Assembly (NCBI GenBank): GCA_934481505.1
Contig: CAKSPP010000098.1
Coordinates: forward strand, 1-5,540
Length of the DNA: 5,540 bases
Source: an uncultured Eubacteriales bacterium
Lineage (GTDB): Bacteria > Bacillota > Clostridia > Oscillospirales > UBA644
Direction: 5' to 3'
This document shows, in pieces, positions 1-4,419 of the stretch (position 1 is the first letter of the stretch; every line of letters begins with the position of its first letter). Below the pieces are notes generated by a model that saw only the letters and a list, made by a program, of their open reading frames with translations, ran no database searches and was not told the DNA's origin. Made by a program: the position numbers and the translations under genes.

Positions 1-82
1 TTATCATATAATTTGATAAATTTGCAATAACTCTTTCCGCTCCACCTTTTTGCATGGACATCATTGTAAATAAGATTTTCAT
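1..82 (-). CDS. Glycosyltransferase (GT4/group 1 type), N-terminal 27 codons only
   Basis: The frame opens with ATG at 80-82 and runs off the left edge. The visible residues MKILFTMMSMQKGGAERVIA match the N-terminal signature of retaining GT-B glycosyltransferases: a first beta-strand, then the GGAERV loop that contacts the donor sugar. Such enzymes build capsule, exopolysaccharide, teichoic acid or other surface glycans; the sugar and acceptor cannot be told from this piece. A GGAG lies 11 bases upstream, rather far. The visible codons are A/T-rich, unlike the core genes, as is common in surface-polysaccharide clusters that move between strains. It is not an obvious partner of the copper genes and may mark the start of a different cluster. 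Confidence 0.8.
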   Translation of the reverse strand, partial: MKILFTMMSMQKGGAERVIANLSNYMI

Positions 83-181
83 TTCTAATATTTCTCCATT
101 TTTTAGATTTATTTATTTTGATTTTTTATATGTATACTTTTTAATATTTTTGTACTTTTTCAGTCTGTTATTTGCCATTTA

Positions 182-223
182 ATACATATATTGCTTTCTC
201 TTTTTTCTTATTATGCATATATT
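182..223. repeat. Imperfect 11-base direct repeat in the AT-rich spacer
   Basis: ATACATATATT (182-192) and ATGCATATATT (213-223) differ at one base. In DNA this rich in A and T the pair may be chance. The rest of the spacer from 83 to 227 shows no GC-rich terminator after the HMA gene and no promoter I would defend. Confidence 0.25.
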
Positions 224-227
224 TGTT

Positions 228-485
228 TTAGTCTGTCTTTAATTTCTTTGTTTCGTCGGCTCCGTTTGTCTCTTTCTTTTCTTTCTGTCCCGAAAGAGAC
301 GCTCCGTAACCCGCTTTTTTGACCGCCGAAATAATGCTTCCGCTGTCGGCAGTTCCCTCAACCGTCATTGAGTTTGTAAGCAGATTTACCGCAACTTCTT
401 TTACTCCGGGAACAGCCTTGACCGCTTTTTCGACTCTCGCCGAGCACGCCGCACAGCTCATTCCCGTAACATCGTATCTTTCCGT
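228..485 (-). CDS. HMA copper-binding domain protein (CopZ-like, or stump of CopA), non-standard start
   Basis: HMA domains carry Cu(I) between chaperones and copper ATPases. The domain shows the GMSCAACSARVEKAV motif (CxxC copper ligands), VPGVKEVAVNLLTNSMTVEG and AVKKAGYGASL, then a charged tail (KEKKETNGADETKKLKTD). The first in-frame ATG (459-461) would cut off beta-strand 1 of the fold, because family-like residues ERYDVTG are encoded upstream of it. There is no ATG, GTG or TTG in that stretch; the codon six bases after the AGGAGGAG site is ACG (483-485). I therefore give the extent from ACG, 85 residues; the conservative alternative is 228-461 (77 residues). The motif and tail resemble the N-terminus and linker of clostridial CopA ATPases, so this may be a truncated copA. 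It is coupled to csoR, whose TAG overlaps the ribosome site, and presumably induced by copper. Confidence 0.8.
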   Translation of the reverse strand, partial: TERYDVTGMSCAACSARVEKAVKAVPGVKEVAVNLLTNSMTVEGTADSGSIISAVKKAGYGASLSGQKEKKETNGADETKKLKTD

Positions 486-491
486 AAATAT

Positions 492-499
492 CTCCTCCT
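492..499 (-). promoter_or_regulatory. Ribosome binding site of the HMA gene, overlapping the csoR stop
   Basis: AGGAGGAG begins inside the csoR TAG (498-500). It is six bases from the ACG at 485 and about 30 bases from the first ATG at 461, so it supports a start at or near 485 and not at the ATG. Confidence 0.75.
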
Positions 500-761
500 A
501 TTTTATTATTTTACCGAGAATTTTAACCATTTCCTCTATCTTCTCGTCTTTTTCTTCGTCGGTTTGTGCCGCTTTTACGCAGCCTTTCAAATGTTCCGTC
601 AAAACCTTTCGGTTCGCGGTGTTTATAACCGCTTCCGTCGCCATCAGCTGACGGCTTATGTCGATACAGTATCTGTCTTCTTCGACCATCTTTATTATTC
701 CGTCAATCTGACCGCGTGCGGTCTTTAAGAGTTTTATTATTTCCGATTTGTCAGCCCTCAT
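498..761 (-). CDS. csoR: CsoR-family copper-sensing transcriptional repressor
   Basis: CsoR proteins are all-helical repressors that leave DNA when Cu(I) binds. The 87-residue product carries the family pattern ARGQIDGIIKMVEEDRYC followed by HLKGCV. The metal ligands fit Cu(I)-CsoR: Cys32, His57 and Cys61 (the Cys-His-Cys set), with the second-shell Tyr31 and a Glu at 77 also in place. This argues against the persulfide sensor CstR (no matching His), nickel/cobalt RcnR and formaldehyde FrmR. The ATG has AGGAGG eight bases upstream. The gene sits behind a sigma-A promoter with a palindromic operator, so it most likely represses itself and the next gene. Its TAG stop lies inside the ribosome site of the following HMA gene and in the same reading frame, so the two are translationally linked. 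Copper as the signal is inferred from the ligand set and the HMA neighbour. Confidence 0.95.
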   Translation of the reverse strand: MRADKSEIIKLLKTARGQIDGIIKMVEEDRYCIDISRQLMATEAVINTANRKVLTEHLKGCVKAAQTDEEKDEKIEEMVKILGKIIK

Positions 762-858
762 TCTTATTTCCTCCTTTCGGTATTCGGGAGCCGTTTTTTC
801 TCCCGTTCATTTTTCCGTTTTTTTTCGTGCTTTCTTTTTTCTCTTTCTCTCTCCATAC

Positions 859-877
859 ACCCCCACGGGGTGGGGGT
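859..877 (-). promoter_or_regulatory. GC-rich palindrome, probable CsoR operator
   Basis: A perfect 8+3+8 palindrome, ACCCCCAC - CCC - GTGGGGGT on the minus strand, directly after the -10 and over the expected transcription start. C-tract/G-tract palindromes are the known type of site for CsoR-family tetramers, and the gene it precedes encodes such a protein. Bound apo-CsoR would block transcription; Cu(I) binding would release it. The assignment is inference from sequence and position. Confidence 0.75.
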
Positions 878-884
878 CAAGTAT

Positions 885-913
885 AATATACATCAAAATT
901 CCTATCTTGTCAA
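885..913 (-). promoter_or_regulatory. Sigma-A promoter of the csoR-HMA operon
   Basis: A consensus -35 TTGACA (908-913), 17 bases, and -10 TATATT (885-890; 5 of 6 to consensus), with AAAACCTATTG leading into the -35 as at rpmE. The expected start point, near 878, falls at the edge of the palindromic operator. A five-base inverted repeat CCTAT/ATAGG brackets the -35 and may be chance. Confidence 0.8.
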
Positions 914-1036
914 TAGGTTTTAGAAAAAATTTTGAAAAATAAAAGCCGAAAGGGGAGAACTGCAAATTTATCATCGAAATTGCCCGAAATTTTCTCCGAA
1001 AAGTGCGTTGCGGTAAATCTTTTGCTCCGCCTCTAC

Positions 1037-1065
1037 AAAAAAAGCCCGGTCGAACAAAACCGGGC
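1037..1065 (-). terminator. Intrinsic terminator after mazF
   Basis: GCCCGGT/ACCGGGC seven-pair stem (1059-1065 with 1044-1050), an eight-base loop, then seven T residues on the minus strand (1043-1037). It starts five bases after the mazF stop. Confidence 0.9.
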
Positions 1066-1070
1066 AAAAA

Positions 1071-1436
1071 TCATATATTGAATTCGGTTGCCGGCAGTCC
1101 GAAGCTTACGCTCAAAGCTCTGTCGACTTTGTTCATCTCTTTGCTGTCGAGATGACCCATTTTTTCTTTCAGCCGTTGTTTGTCAAGCGTGCGGATCTGT
1201 TCAAGCAGAATTACAGAATCTTTTTCAAGTCCGTAGCTTGACGCCCCGACCTCTATATGAGTCGGAAGTTTCGATTTGTCGAGCTTGCTTGTTATCGCGG
1301 CGGCAATGACTGTCGGGCTGTACTTATTTCCGACATCGTTCTGAACTATAAGAATCGGACGGATGCCGCCCTGCTCGCTGCCCACTACCGGACTCAGATC
1401 CGCATAGAAAATATCTCCTCTTTTTATCGGGGACAT
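1071..1436 (-). CDS. mazF: MazF/EndoA-type endoribonuclease toxin (PemK family)
   Basis: This 121-residue protein closely resembles the Gram-positive EndoA/NdoA MazF, which cleaves mRNA at short sequence motifs (UACAU in B. subtilis) and is held in check by a MazE/EndoAI antitoxin. Visible features are the start IKRGDIFYADLSPVVGSEQ, GGIRPILIVQND with the catalytic Arg26, YSPTVIAAAITS with the catalytic Thr49, PTHIE, and DSVILLEQIRTLDKQRLKEK. The ATG at 1434-1436 fits the family N-terminus and has GGAGAG upstream at good spacing. An upstream TTG in frame would add 23 unrelated residues and has no ribosome site, so I rejected it. No antitoxin ORF precedes it: the 100 bases up to the upstream terminator hold no gene. 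An antitoxin might be encoded elsewhere. The gene is flanked by terminators on both sides and seems to be a single-gene unit. Confidence 0.95.
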   Translation of the reverse strand: MSPIKRGDIFYADLSPVVGSEQGGIRPILIVQNDVGNKYSPTVIAAAITSKLDKSKLPTHIEVGASSYGLEKDSVILLEQIRTLDKQRLKEKMGHLDSKEMNKVDRALSVSFGLPATEFNI

Positions 1437-1489
1437 ACGCTTCACTCTCCATTTTTTTTGTATCTTTATTTTTGACGGTTTCTTTCCGA

Positions 1490-1518
1490 TATATACGCCG
1501 TTCAAAAATTATTTTCAG
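1490..1518 (-). promoter_or_regulatory. Possible promoter of mazF
   Basis: CTGAAA (1513-1518; 4 of 6 to the -35 consensus), 17 bases, TATATA (1490-1495; 4 of 6 to the -10). It lies between the upstream terminator and mazF, so some promoter is needed in this 100-base gap, but this match is moderate and it lacks the AAAACCTATTG element of the other two promoters. Confidence 0.35.
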
Positions 1519-1536
1519 AGGAGAAGTGTGTATTTG

Positions 1537-1568
1537 AAAAACGCCCGGCCTTATACAGCCGGGCGTTT
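1537..1568 (-). terminator. Intrinsic terminator after the secDF/mini-gene transcript
   Basis: An 11-pair perfect stem (AAACGCCCGGC with GCCGGGCGTTT; 1558-1568 and 1539-1549), an eight-base loop, and a run of five T residues on the minus strand (1541-1537). It starts 11 bases after the stop codon of the mini-gene and separates it from mazF. Confidence 0.9.
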
Positions 1569-1579
1569 GAAATTTTGAT

Positions 1580-1663
1580 TTAGTCACAACAGTTGCCGGA
1601 ACAGCAGTAAACTATAAGTGCGGCAATAAGTAGTGTCCAGAAGCAATAATTGTTCATACACAT
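1580..1663 (-). CDS. Six-cysteine single-membrane-segment mini-protein, function unknown
   Basis: I do not recognise this gene. The ORF encodes 27 residues (29 from an alternative TTG at 1667-1669) and lies 75 bases below secDF. It has Cys at positions 2, 7, 20, 21, 25 and 26: a short polar N-terminus, a hydrophobic segment from Phe8 to Tyr19 (FWTLLIAALIVY), and a tail with two Cys pairs (CCSGNCC) ending in Asp. Evidence that it is translated: a perfect AGGAGG (1676-1681) lies upstream, 12 bases from the ATG and 6 bases from the TTG, which makes the TTG start plausible; the stop codon is followed after 11 bases by a strong terminator; and nothing else explains the ribosome site. It is probably on the secDF transcript, since I see no terminator between them and no convincing promoter. 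There is no lipobox (V-Y-C). Paired cysteines beside a membrane could bind metal or form disulfides, but that is a guess. Confidence 0.72.
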   Translation of the reverse strand: MCMNNYCFWTLLIAALIVYCCSGNCCD

Positions 1664-1675
1664 AACCAAATCATA

Positions 1676-1681
1676 CCTCCT
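1676..1681 (-). promoter_or_regulatory. Ribosome binding site of the six-cysteine mini-gene
   Basis: AGGAGG on the minus strand. Its spacing decides the start: 12 bases to the ATG at 1663, 6 bases to an in-frame TTG at 1669, and 1 base to an out-of-frame ATG at 1674 that would give only six codons. The TTG has the best spacing, the ATG the better codon. Confidence 0.7.
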
Positions 1682-1738
1682 GTATACAGAGTAGGAATGA
1701 CTTCCTCTATTCCATACTATGCAAAGGAGAGGCGATTG

Positions 1739-4012
1739 TTACTGTGCTTTTTTTGTGTGCTTTGCTCTTGCGTTCTTCATAAGAGTCCATACCGAACCGC
1801 TTATAAAGAGGGAAGAAATGAGTCCGCAGACAATGCCGACGATTATCGGGAACGCGAATTCCTTTATCGACGGAACACTCAGAAAATAGAGCGTCGCTAT
1901 CGTCGCAAGGGTCGTTACGGAAGTGAAGAGCGAACGGGTGAACATCTGCGAAGTGCTGACGTTCGCTATCTGTCCGAAGTCTGTGATTTCGCCTTTTTTA
2001 GTGTTTTCTCTTACTCTGTCAAAGATAATAATCGTCGCGTTTATCGAATATCCGAGAATTGTGAGGACGGCTGCGATAAAGGTGAGGTTCGTCTGAATTC
2101 TGAAAATAGAATTCAGAATTATCATCATTGAAATGTCGTGGAGCAGTGCGACGACCGCGGCAATTCCGGAGAAGATATCAAATCTTATGGTTATATAAAG
2201 AAGCATGAGAACCGACGCTACAACAGTCGAAAGAAGTGCCGAACGCATAAGGTCGCTTGCCGCCGCGGGGCCTACGCTGTTGCAGGAAAGCAGCCAGTCT
2301 ATCGAGTCGGCGTCGACTTTCTCGTCGCTGTCGGTATAGGGGAGAGAAAATTCCTTCGCAATTGCCGAAACTATCTTTCTTTGAAGCTCGTTTCCGTCGG
2401 AACCTGTCTTAATTGTTATGACCTGTTTCGAACCAAGAACGGAAGTGTCGATTGCGGGAACTTCGGTAATTGAAACGGTTGCGTTTGTTTCTCCGATATC
2501 TTTGAGTATCTGTTCGGTTTTTGCGATATCGTCCGATGTGACGTCGCGTTTTATCGAAACTTCAAGCACCGTGCCTCCGGTAAAGTCGATACCCCAGTTT
2601 ATGCCGAAGCTGCCTTTATTCATATAAGAAACCGTGCCGAGAGCAATACCCGCAACTATGATTACTGCGGTGAGACTTGCAATGGGTTTTCTGACTTTCG
2701 TGTAGTTAATGATGAAAGGCTTCTTTTCCTTTTTCGAAAGTCCGTAAAGCGACGGGTTTGTAACTTTGAACGCAATCAGACAGTTAAGCAGATATTTCGT
2801 TACGAAAACCGCGGTGATAAGCGAGACGATAACGCCGATAAGGAGGGTTATCGCAAAGCCCTTTATTGTTCCCGTTCCGAAAACAAGAAGAACGATTGCC
2901 GCGATTATTGTTGTTATGTTCGAGTCGAGAACCGCGGTGATTGCTTTTGAAAATCCGGATTTGACCGCTGCCATCGTCGATTTCCCGAGACGGAGTTCTT
3001 CTTTGATTCTTTCGAAAATGACGACATTTGCGTCGACCGCCATACCTATCGAAAGAATGATACCCGCAATGCCCGGAAGCGAAAGGTTGACTTCAAAAAT
3101 TGCAAGGATAAGTCCCACGATGCTTACATAGAAAGCAAGGGAAACGACCGAAACAAGTCCCGGAAGTCTGTAAAGAACTATCATGAGAACCGCTATGATA
3201 AGAAGACCTATGCCTGCGGCAAGAACGCTGTTTTCAAGGGCTCCCGCACCGAGGGTCGGACCTATCGAGCTGTAATCGGACGCCTGCAACGCAAACGGCA
3301 GACGGCCAGCCGAAATGAGTGCCGAATATTCGAGAGCTTCGTTATATGTAAGCCCGGTTATCTGACAGGTTGTGTTTCTTATTTCGGAAGTGACTCTCGG
3401 GCTTGCGATAGCGGTGTCGTCAAGATAAATCGAAATGTAGTTTTTGCCGCTTGCCGAAAGTTTTGCCATTTCCGCGGTGGATTTCGCGAACTTTTCAACC
3501 GCGTCTTCCGAAAGGGTAAGAGAAACGATATAAGCGTGATCTCCCGTGTCTCCCTTGTTCATTCCCGCGTCGGCGGAAACGATATCCGCACCTTCAAGAA
3601 CTACGGTTCCCGCGGAATCTATAAAGCGGAGTTTTGCTGTCTGACCGAGAACCGAAATTGCCTCATCGGCGTTTGATATTCCCGGAATTTCAACGGTTAC
3701 TCTGTCGTTTCCGCTCTTGTAGACGTTTGCTTCGGTGTAGCCGAGGTTCGTGAGACGTCTTCTCATAACTTCGATTACAACGTCGATATCCTCCGAAACG
3801 TTGCCGGAATAATTTTCGTCAAGAACGGGACGGAAAGTAATGGAAGCACCGCCGTCAAGGTCGAGGCCTCTTTTTATTCCGCCGTCGTTTGTGAAAAGTC
3901 CGAGCTTTTCGGGGACGGTGAGTTTTCCGACCGAGATACCGAAAAACGAAACGCAGATAATCGCCGCGATAACGCTTACAAGTATCGAACAGCCGATAAT
4001 TCTTTTCTTCAT
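1739..4012 (-). CDS. secDF: Protein translocase subunit SecDF (fused SecD-SecF)
   Basis: SecDF is an RND-type membrane protein that uses the ion gradient to pull exported proteins from the SecYEG channel. The 757 residues are a typical Gram-positive SecD-SecF fusion. The SecD half has a first membrane helix (about 5-27), the RGLDLDGG motif (48-55), an outside domain to about 258, and five more helices with VDANVVIFERI in TM4 (ion-relay Asp327). The SecF half starts with a helix at about 443-462, then GIDFTGG (474-480), an outside domain to about 590, and five helices with HDISM, YSINATIIIFDRVREN (655-670) and TRSLFTS (Arg693). Most SecF proteins read NDT where this one has N658-A659-T660; the GCG codon at 2036-2038 is unambiguous. 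The ATG has a GAGGG site seven bases upstream. A terminator lies just above and no clear promoter is seen in the gap, so its promoter may lie inside rpmE or it depends on read-through. Confidence 0.97.
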   Translation of the reverse strand: MKKRIIGCSILVSVIAAIICVSFFGISVGKLTVPEKLGLFTNDGGIKRGLDLDGGASITFRPVLDENYSGNVSEDIDVVIEVMRRRLTNLGYTEANVYKSGNDRVTVEIPGISNADEAISVLGQTAKLRFIDSAGTVVLEGADIVSADAGMNKGDTGDHAYIVSLTLSEDAVEKFAKSTAEMAKLSASGKNYISIYLDDTAIASPRVTSEIRNTTCQITGLTYNEALEYSALISAGRLPFALQASDYSSIGPTLGAGALENSVLAAGIGLLIIAVLMIVLYRLPGLVSVVSLAFYVSIVGLILAIFEVNLSLPGIAGIILSIGMAVDANVVIFERIKEELRLGKSTMAAVKSGFSKAITAVLDSNITTIIAAIVLLVFGTGTIKGFAITLLIGVIVSLITAVFVTKYLLNCLIAFKVTNPSLYGLSKKEKKPFIINYTKVRKPIASLTAVIIVAGIALGTVSYMNKGSFGINWGIDFTGGTVLEVSIKRDVTSDDIAKTEQILKDIGETNATVSITEVPAIDTSVLGSKQVITIKTGSDGNELQRKIVSAIAKEFSLPYTDSDEKVDADSIDWLLSCNSVGPAAASDLMRSALLSTVVASVLMLLYITIRFDIFSGIAAVVALLHDISMMIILNSIFRIQTNLTFIAAVLTILGYSINATIIIFDRVRENTKKGEITDFGQIANVSTSQMFTRSLFTSVTTLATIATLYFLSVPSIKEFAFPIIVGIVCGLISSLFISGSVWTLMKNARAKHTKKAQ

Positions 4013-4032
4013 TTTATTCCCTCATTTCACAC

Positions 4033-4059
4033 AAAAAGACGGACGCGAGCGTCCGTCTT
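4033..4059 (-). terminator. Intrinsic terminator after rpmE
   Basis: A ten-pair stem (4036-4045 with 4050-4059; core GACGGACG/CGTCCGTC) with a CTCG loop is followed on the minus strand by five T residues (4037-4033, partly inside the stem base). It begins 11 bases after the rpmE stop codon. It separates rpmE from secDF, whose start lies only 20 bases further on. Confidence 0.88.
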
Positions 4060-4070
4060 CCGTATTTTGT

Positions 4071-4274
4071 TCAGTCTTTGATGTTGAACTTTTTCTTGAA
4101 TCTGTCAACGCGTCCGCCGGTATCGACCAGCTTCTGTTTACCGGTGAAGAAGGGGTGGCACTTGGAACAGATTTCAACGCGAATATTGTCCTTCGTCGAA
4201 CGCGTCGGAATTTCGTTTCCGCAGACGCATTTGATGACGGTTTCTTTGTACTCGGGATGTATTCCGTCTTTCAT
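4071..4274 (-). CDS. rpmE: 50S ribosomal protein L31, zinc-binding form
   Basis: L31 (bL31) bridges the large and small ribosomal subunits. The 67-residue product is of normal length and shows the family's MKDGIHPEY start, a zinc ribbon made by Cys16 and Cys18 (CVC) with Cys36 and Cys39 (CSKC), then HPFFTGKQ and a basic tail RVDRFKKKF. All four cysteines are present, so this is the zinc-dependent (C+) form rather than the zinc-free paralogue made during zinc starvation. The ATG has an ideal AGGAGG seven bases upstream. The gene has its own promoter and leader above it and a strong terminator directly below, so it can act as a single-gene transcript. The identity is secure. Confidence 0.98.
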   Translation of the reverse strand: MKDGIHPEYKETVIKCVCGNEIPTRSTKDNIRVEICSKCHPFFTGKQKLVDTGGRVDRFKKKFNIKD

Positions 4275-4295
4275 CTTGTTTCCTCCTAAAGATAG

Positions 4296-4352
4296 TATAG
4301 CACAAAATTGCTATCCGTTTTAGTTACCAGCCTTTCGGCATTTGTACCTATA
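4296..4352 (-). promoter_or_regulatory. Foldable 5' leader of rpmE, candidate L31 autoregulatory RNA
   Basis: The RNA can form an 11-pair outer stem between 4352-4341 and 4306-4296, with one bulged G at 4347 and one G-U pair. It encloses a three-pair hairpin with a GAAA tetraloop (4339-4330) and an unpaired stretch. A competing hairpin ATAGCA/TGCTAT (six pairs; arms at 4314-4309 and 4302-4297) would break the outer stem, just above the AGGAGG site (4282-4287). If transcription starts near 4347, only seven or eight outer pairs remain. Leader RNAs of ribosomal protein genes, including rpmE, have been proposed from comparative genomics; I infer membership from position and foldability only. Confidence 0.4.
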
Positions 4353-4353
4353 T

Positions 4354-4382
4354 ATATTATCATATTTTTCCCGTTATTGCAA
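4354..4382 (-). promoter_or_regulatory. Candidate sigma-A promoter of rpmE
   Basis: On the minus strand a -35 TTGCAA (4377-4382) is followed after 17 bases by a -10 TAATAT (4354-4359), with an A/T-rich tract above the -35. Transcription would start near 4347, giving a leader of about 73 bases. The sequence AAAACCTATTG running into the -35 is identical to that at the csoR promoter, which supports both calls. No start site has been measured. Confidence 0.6.
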
Positions 4383-4419
4383 TAGGTTTTCTTAAAATTT
4401 GCAAAATATTTGAAAATTT

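Larger units (their letters stand above)
762..1036. other. Gene-free stretch holding the csoR promoter, operator and leader
   Basis: Between the mazF terminator and csoR I find no credible gene. The part from about 914 to 1036 shows nothing I can name beyond A/T-rich DNA above the promoter. The part from 859 to 913 is promoter and operator. The transcribed leader (about 762-878) is very rich in purines on the minus strand, with one weak hairpin CGGGAG/CTCCCG (785-805) just above the ribosome site. A 19-codon ORF starting at 810 and overlapping the csoR start has no ribosome site and is not credited. Confidence 0.6.

Noticed and set aside
807..1067. 86-codon minus-strand ORF between mazF and csoR
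   Set aside because: It runs through the mazF terminator, the csoR promoter and the operator, and its composition is that of spacer DNA.
1437..1505. Longer mazF starting at TTG 1505
   Set aside because: The extra 23 residues do not look like the family and there is no ribosome site above the TTG. The ATG at 1436 has one.
1580..1663. Identity of the six-cysteine mini-protein with SCIFF-type peptides, known near secDF in some Clostridia
   Set aside because: SCIFF precursors are about 45 hydrophilic residues and travel with a radical SAM maturase. This peptide is shorter and has a hydrophobic core, and no radical SAM gene is in the window.
1682..1730. Sporulation-type promoter above the mini-gene (GCATA then CATTCCTA on the minus strand)
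   Set aside because: The -35-like half fits SigF/SigG loosely but the -10-like half has one base too many. Too weak to call.
4103..4108. Perfect TTGACA on the minus strand inside rpmE as a secDF promoter
   Set aside because: The hexamer 17 bases on (AACATC) is a poor -10, and the bases encode conserved L31 residues (VDR).
1697..4289. Several plus-strand ORFs of 70-150 codons opposite secDF and rpmE
   Set aside because: They are antisense shadows of strongly recognised minus-strand genes, with low-complexity or meaningless products.
4391..4419. Inverted repeat AAAATTT/AAATTTT after dapA as a terminator
   Set aside because: The stem would be all A/T and would not be stable. The region more likely acts as the A/T-rich tract above the rpmE promoter.
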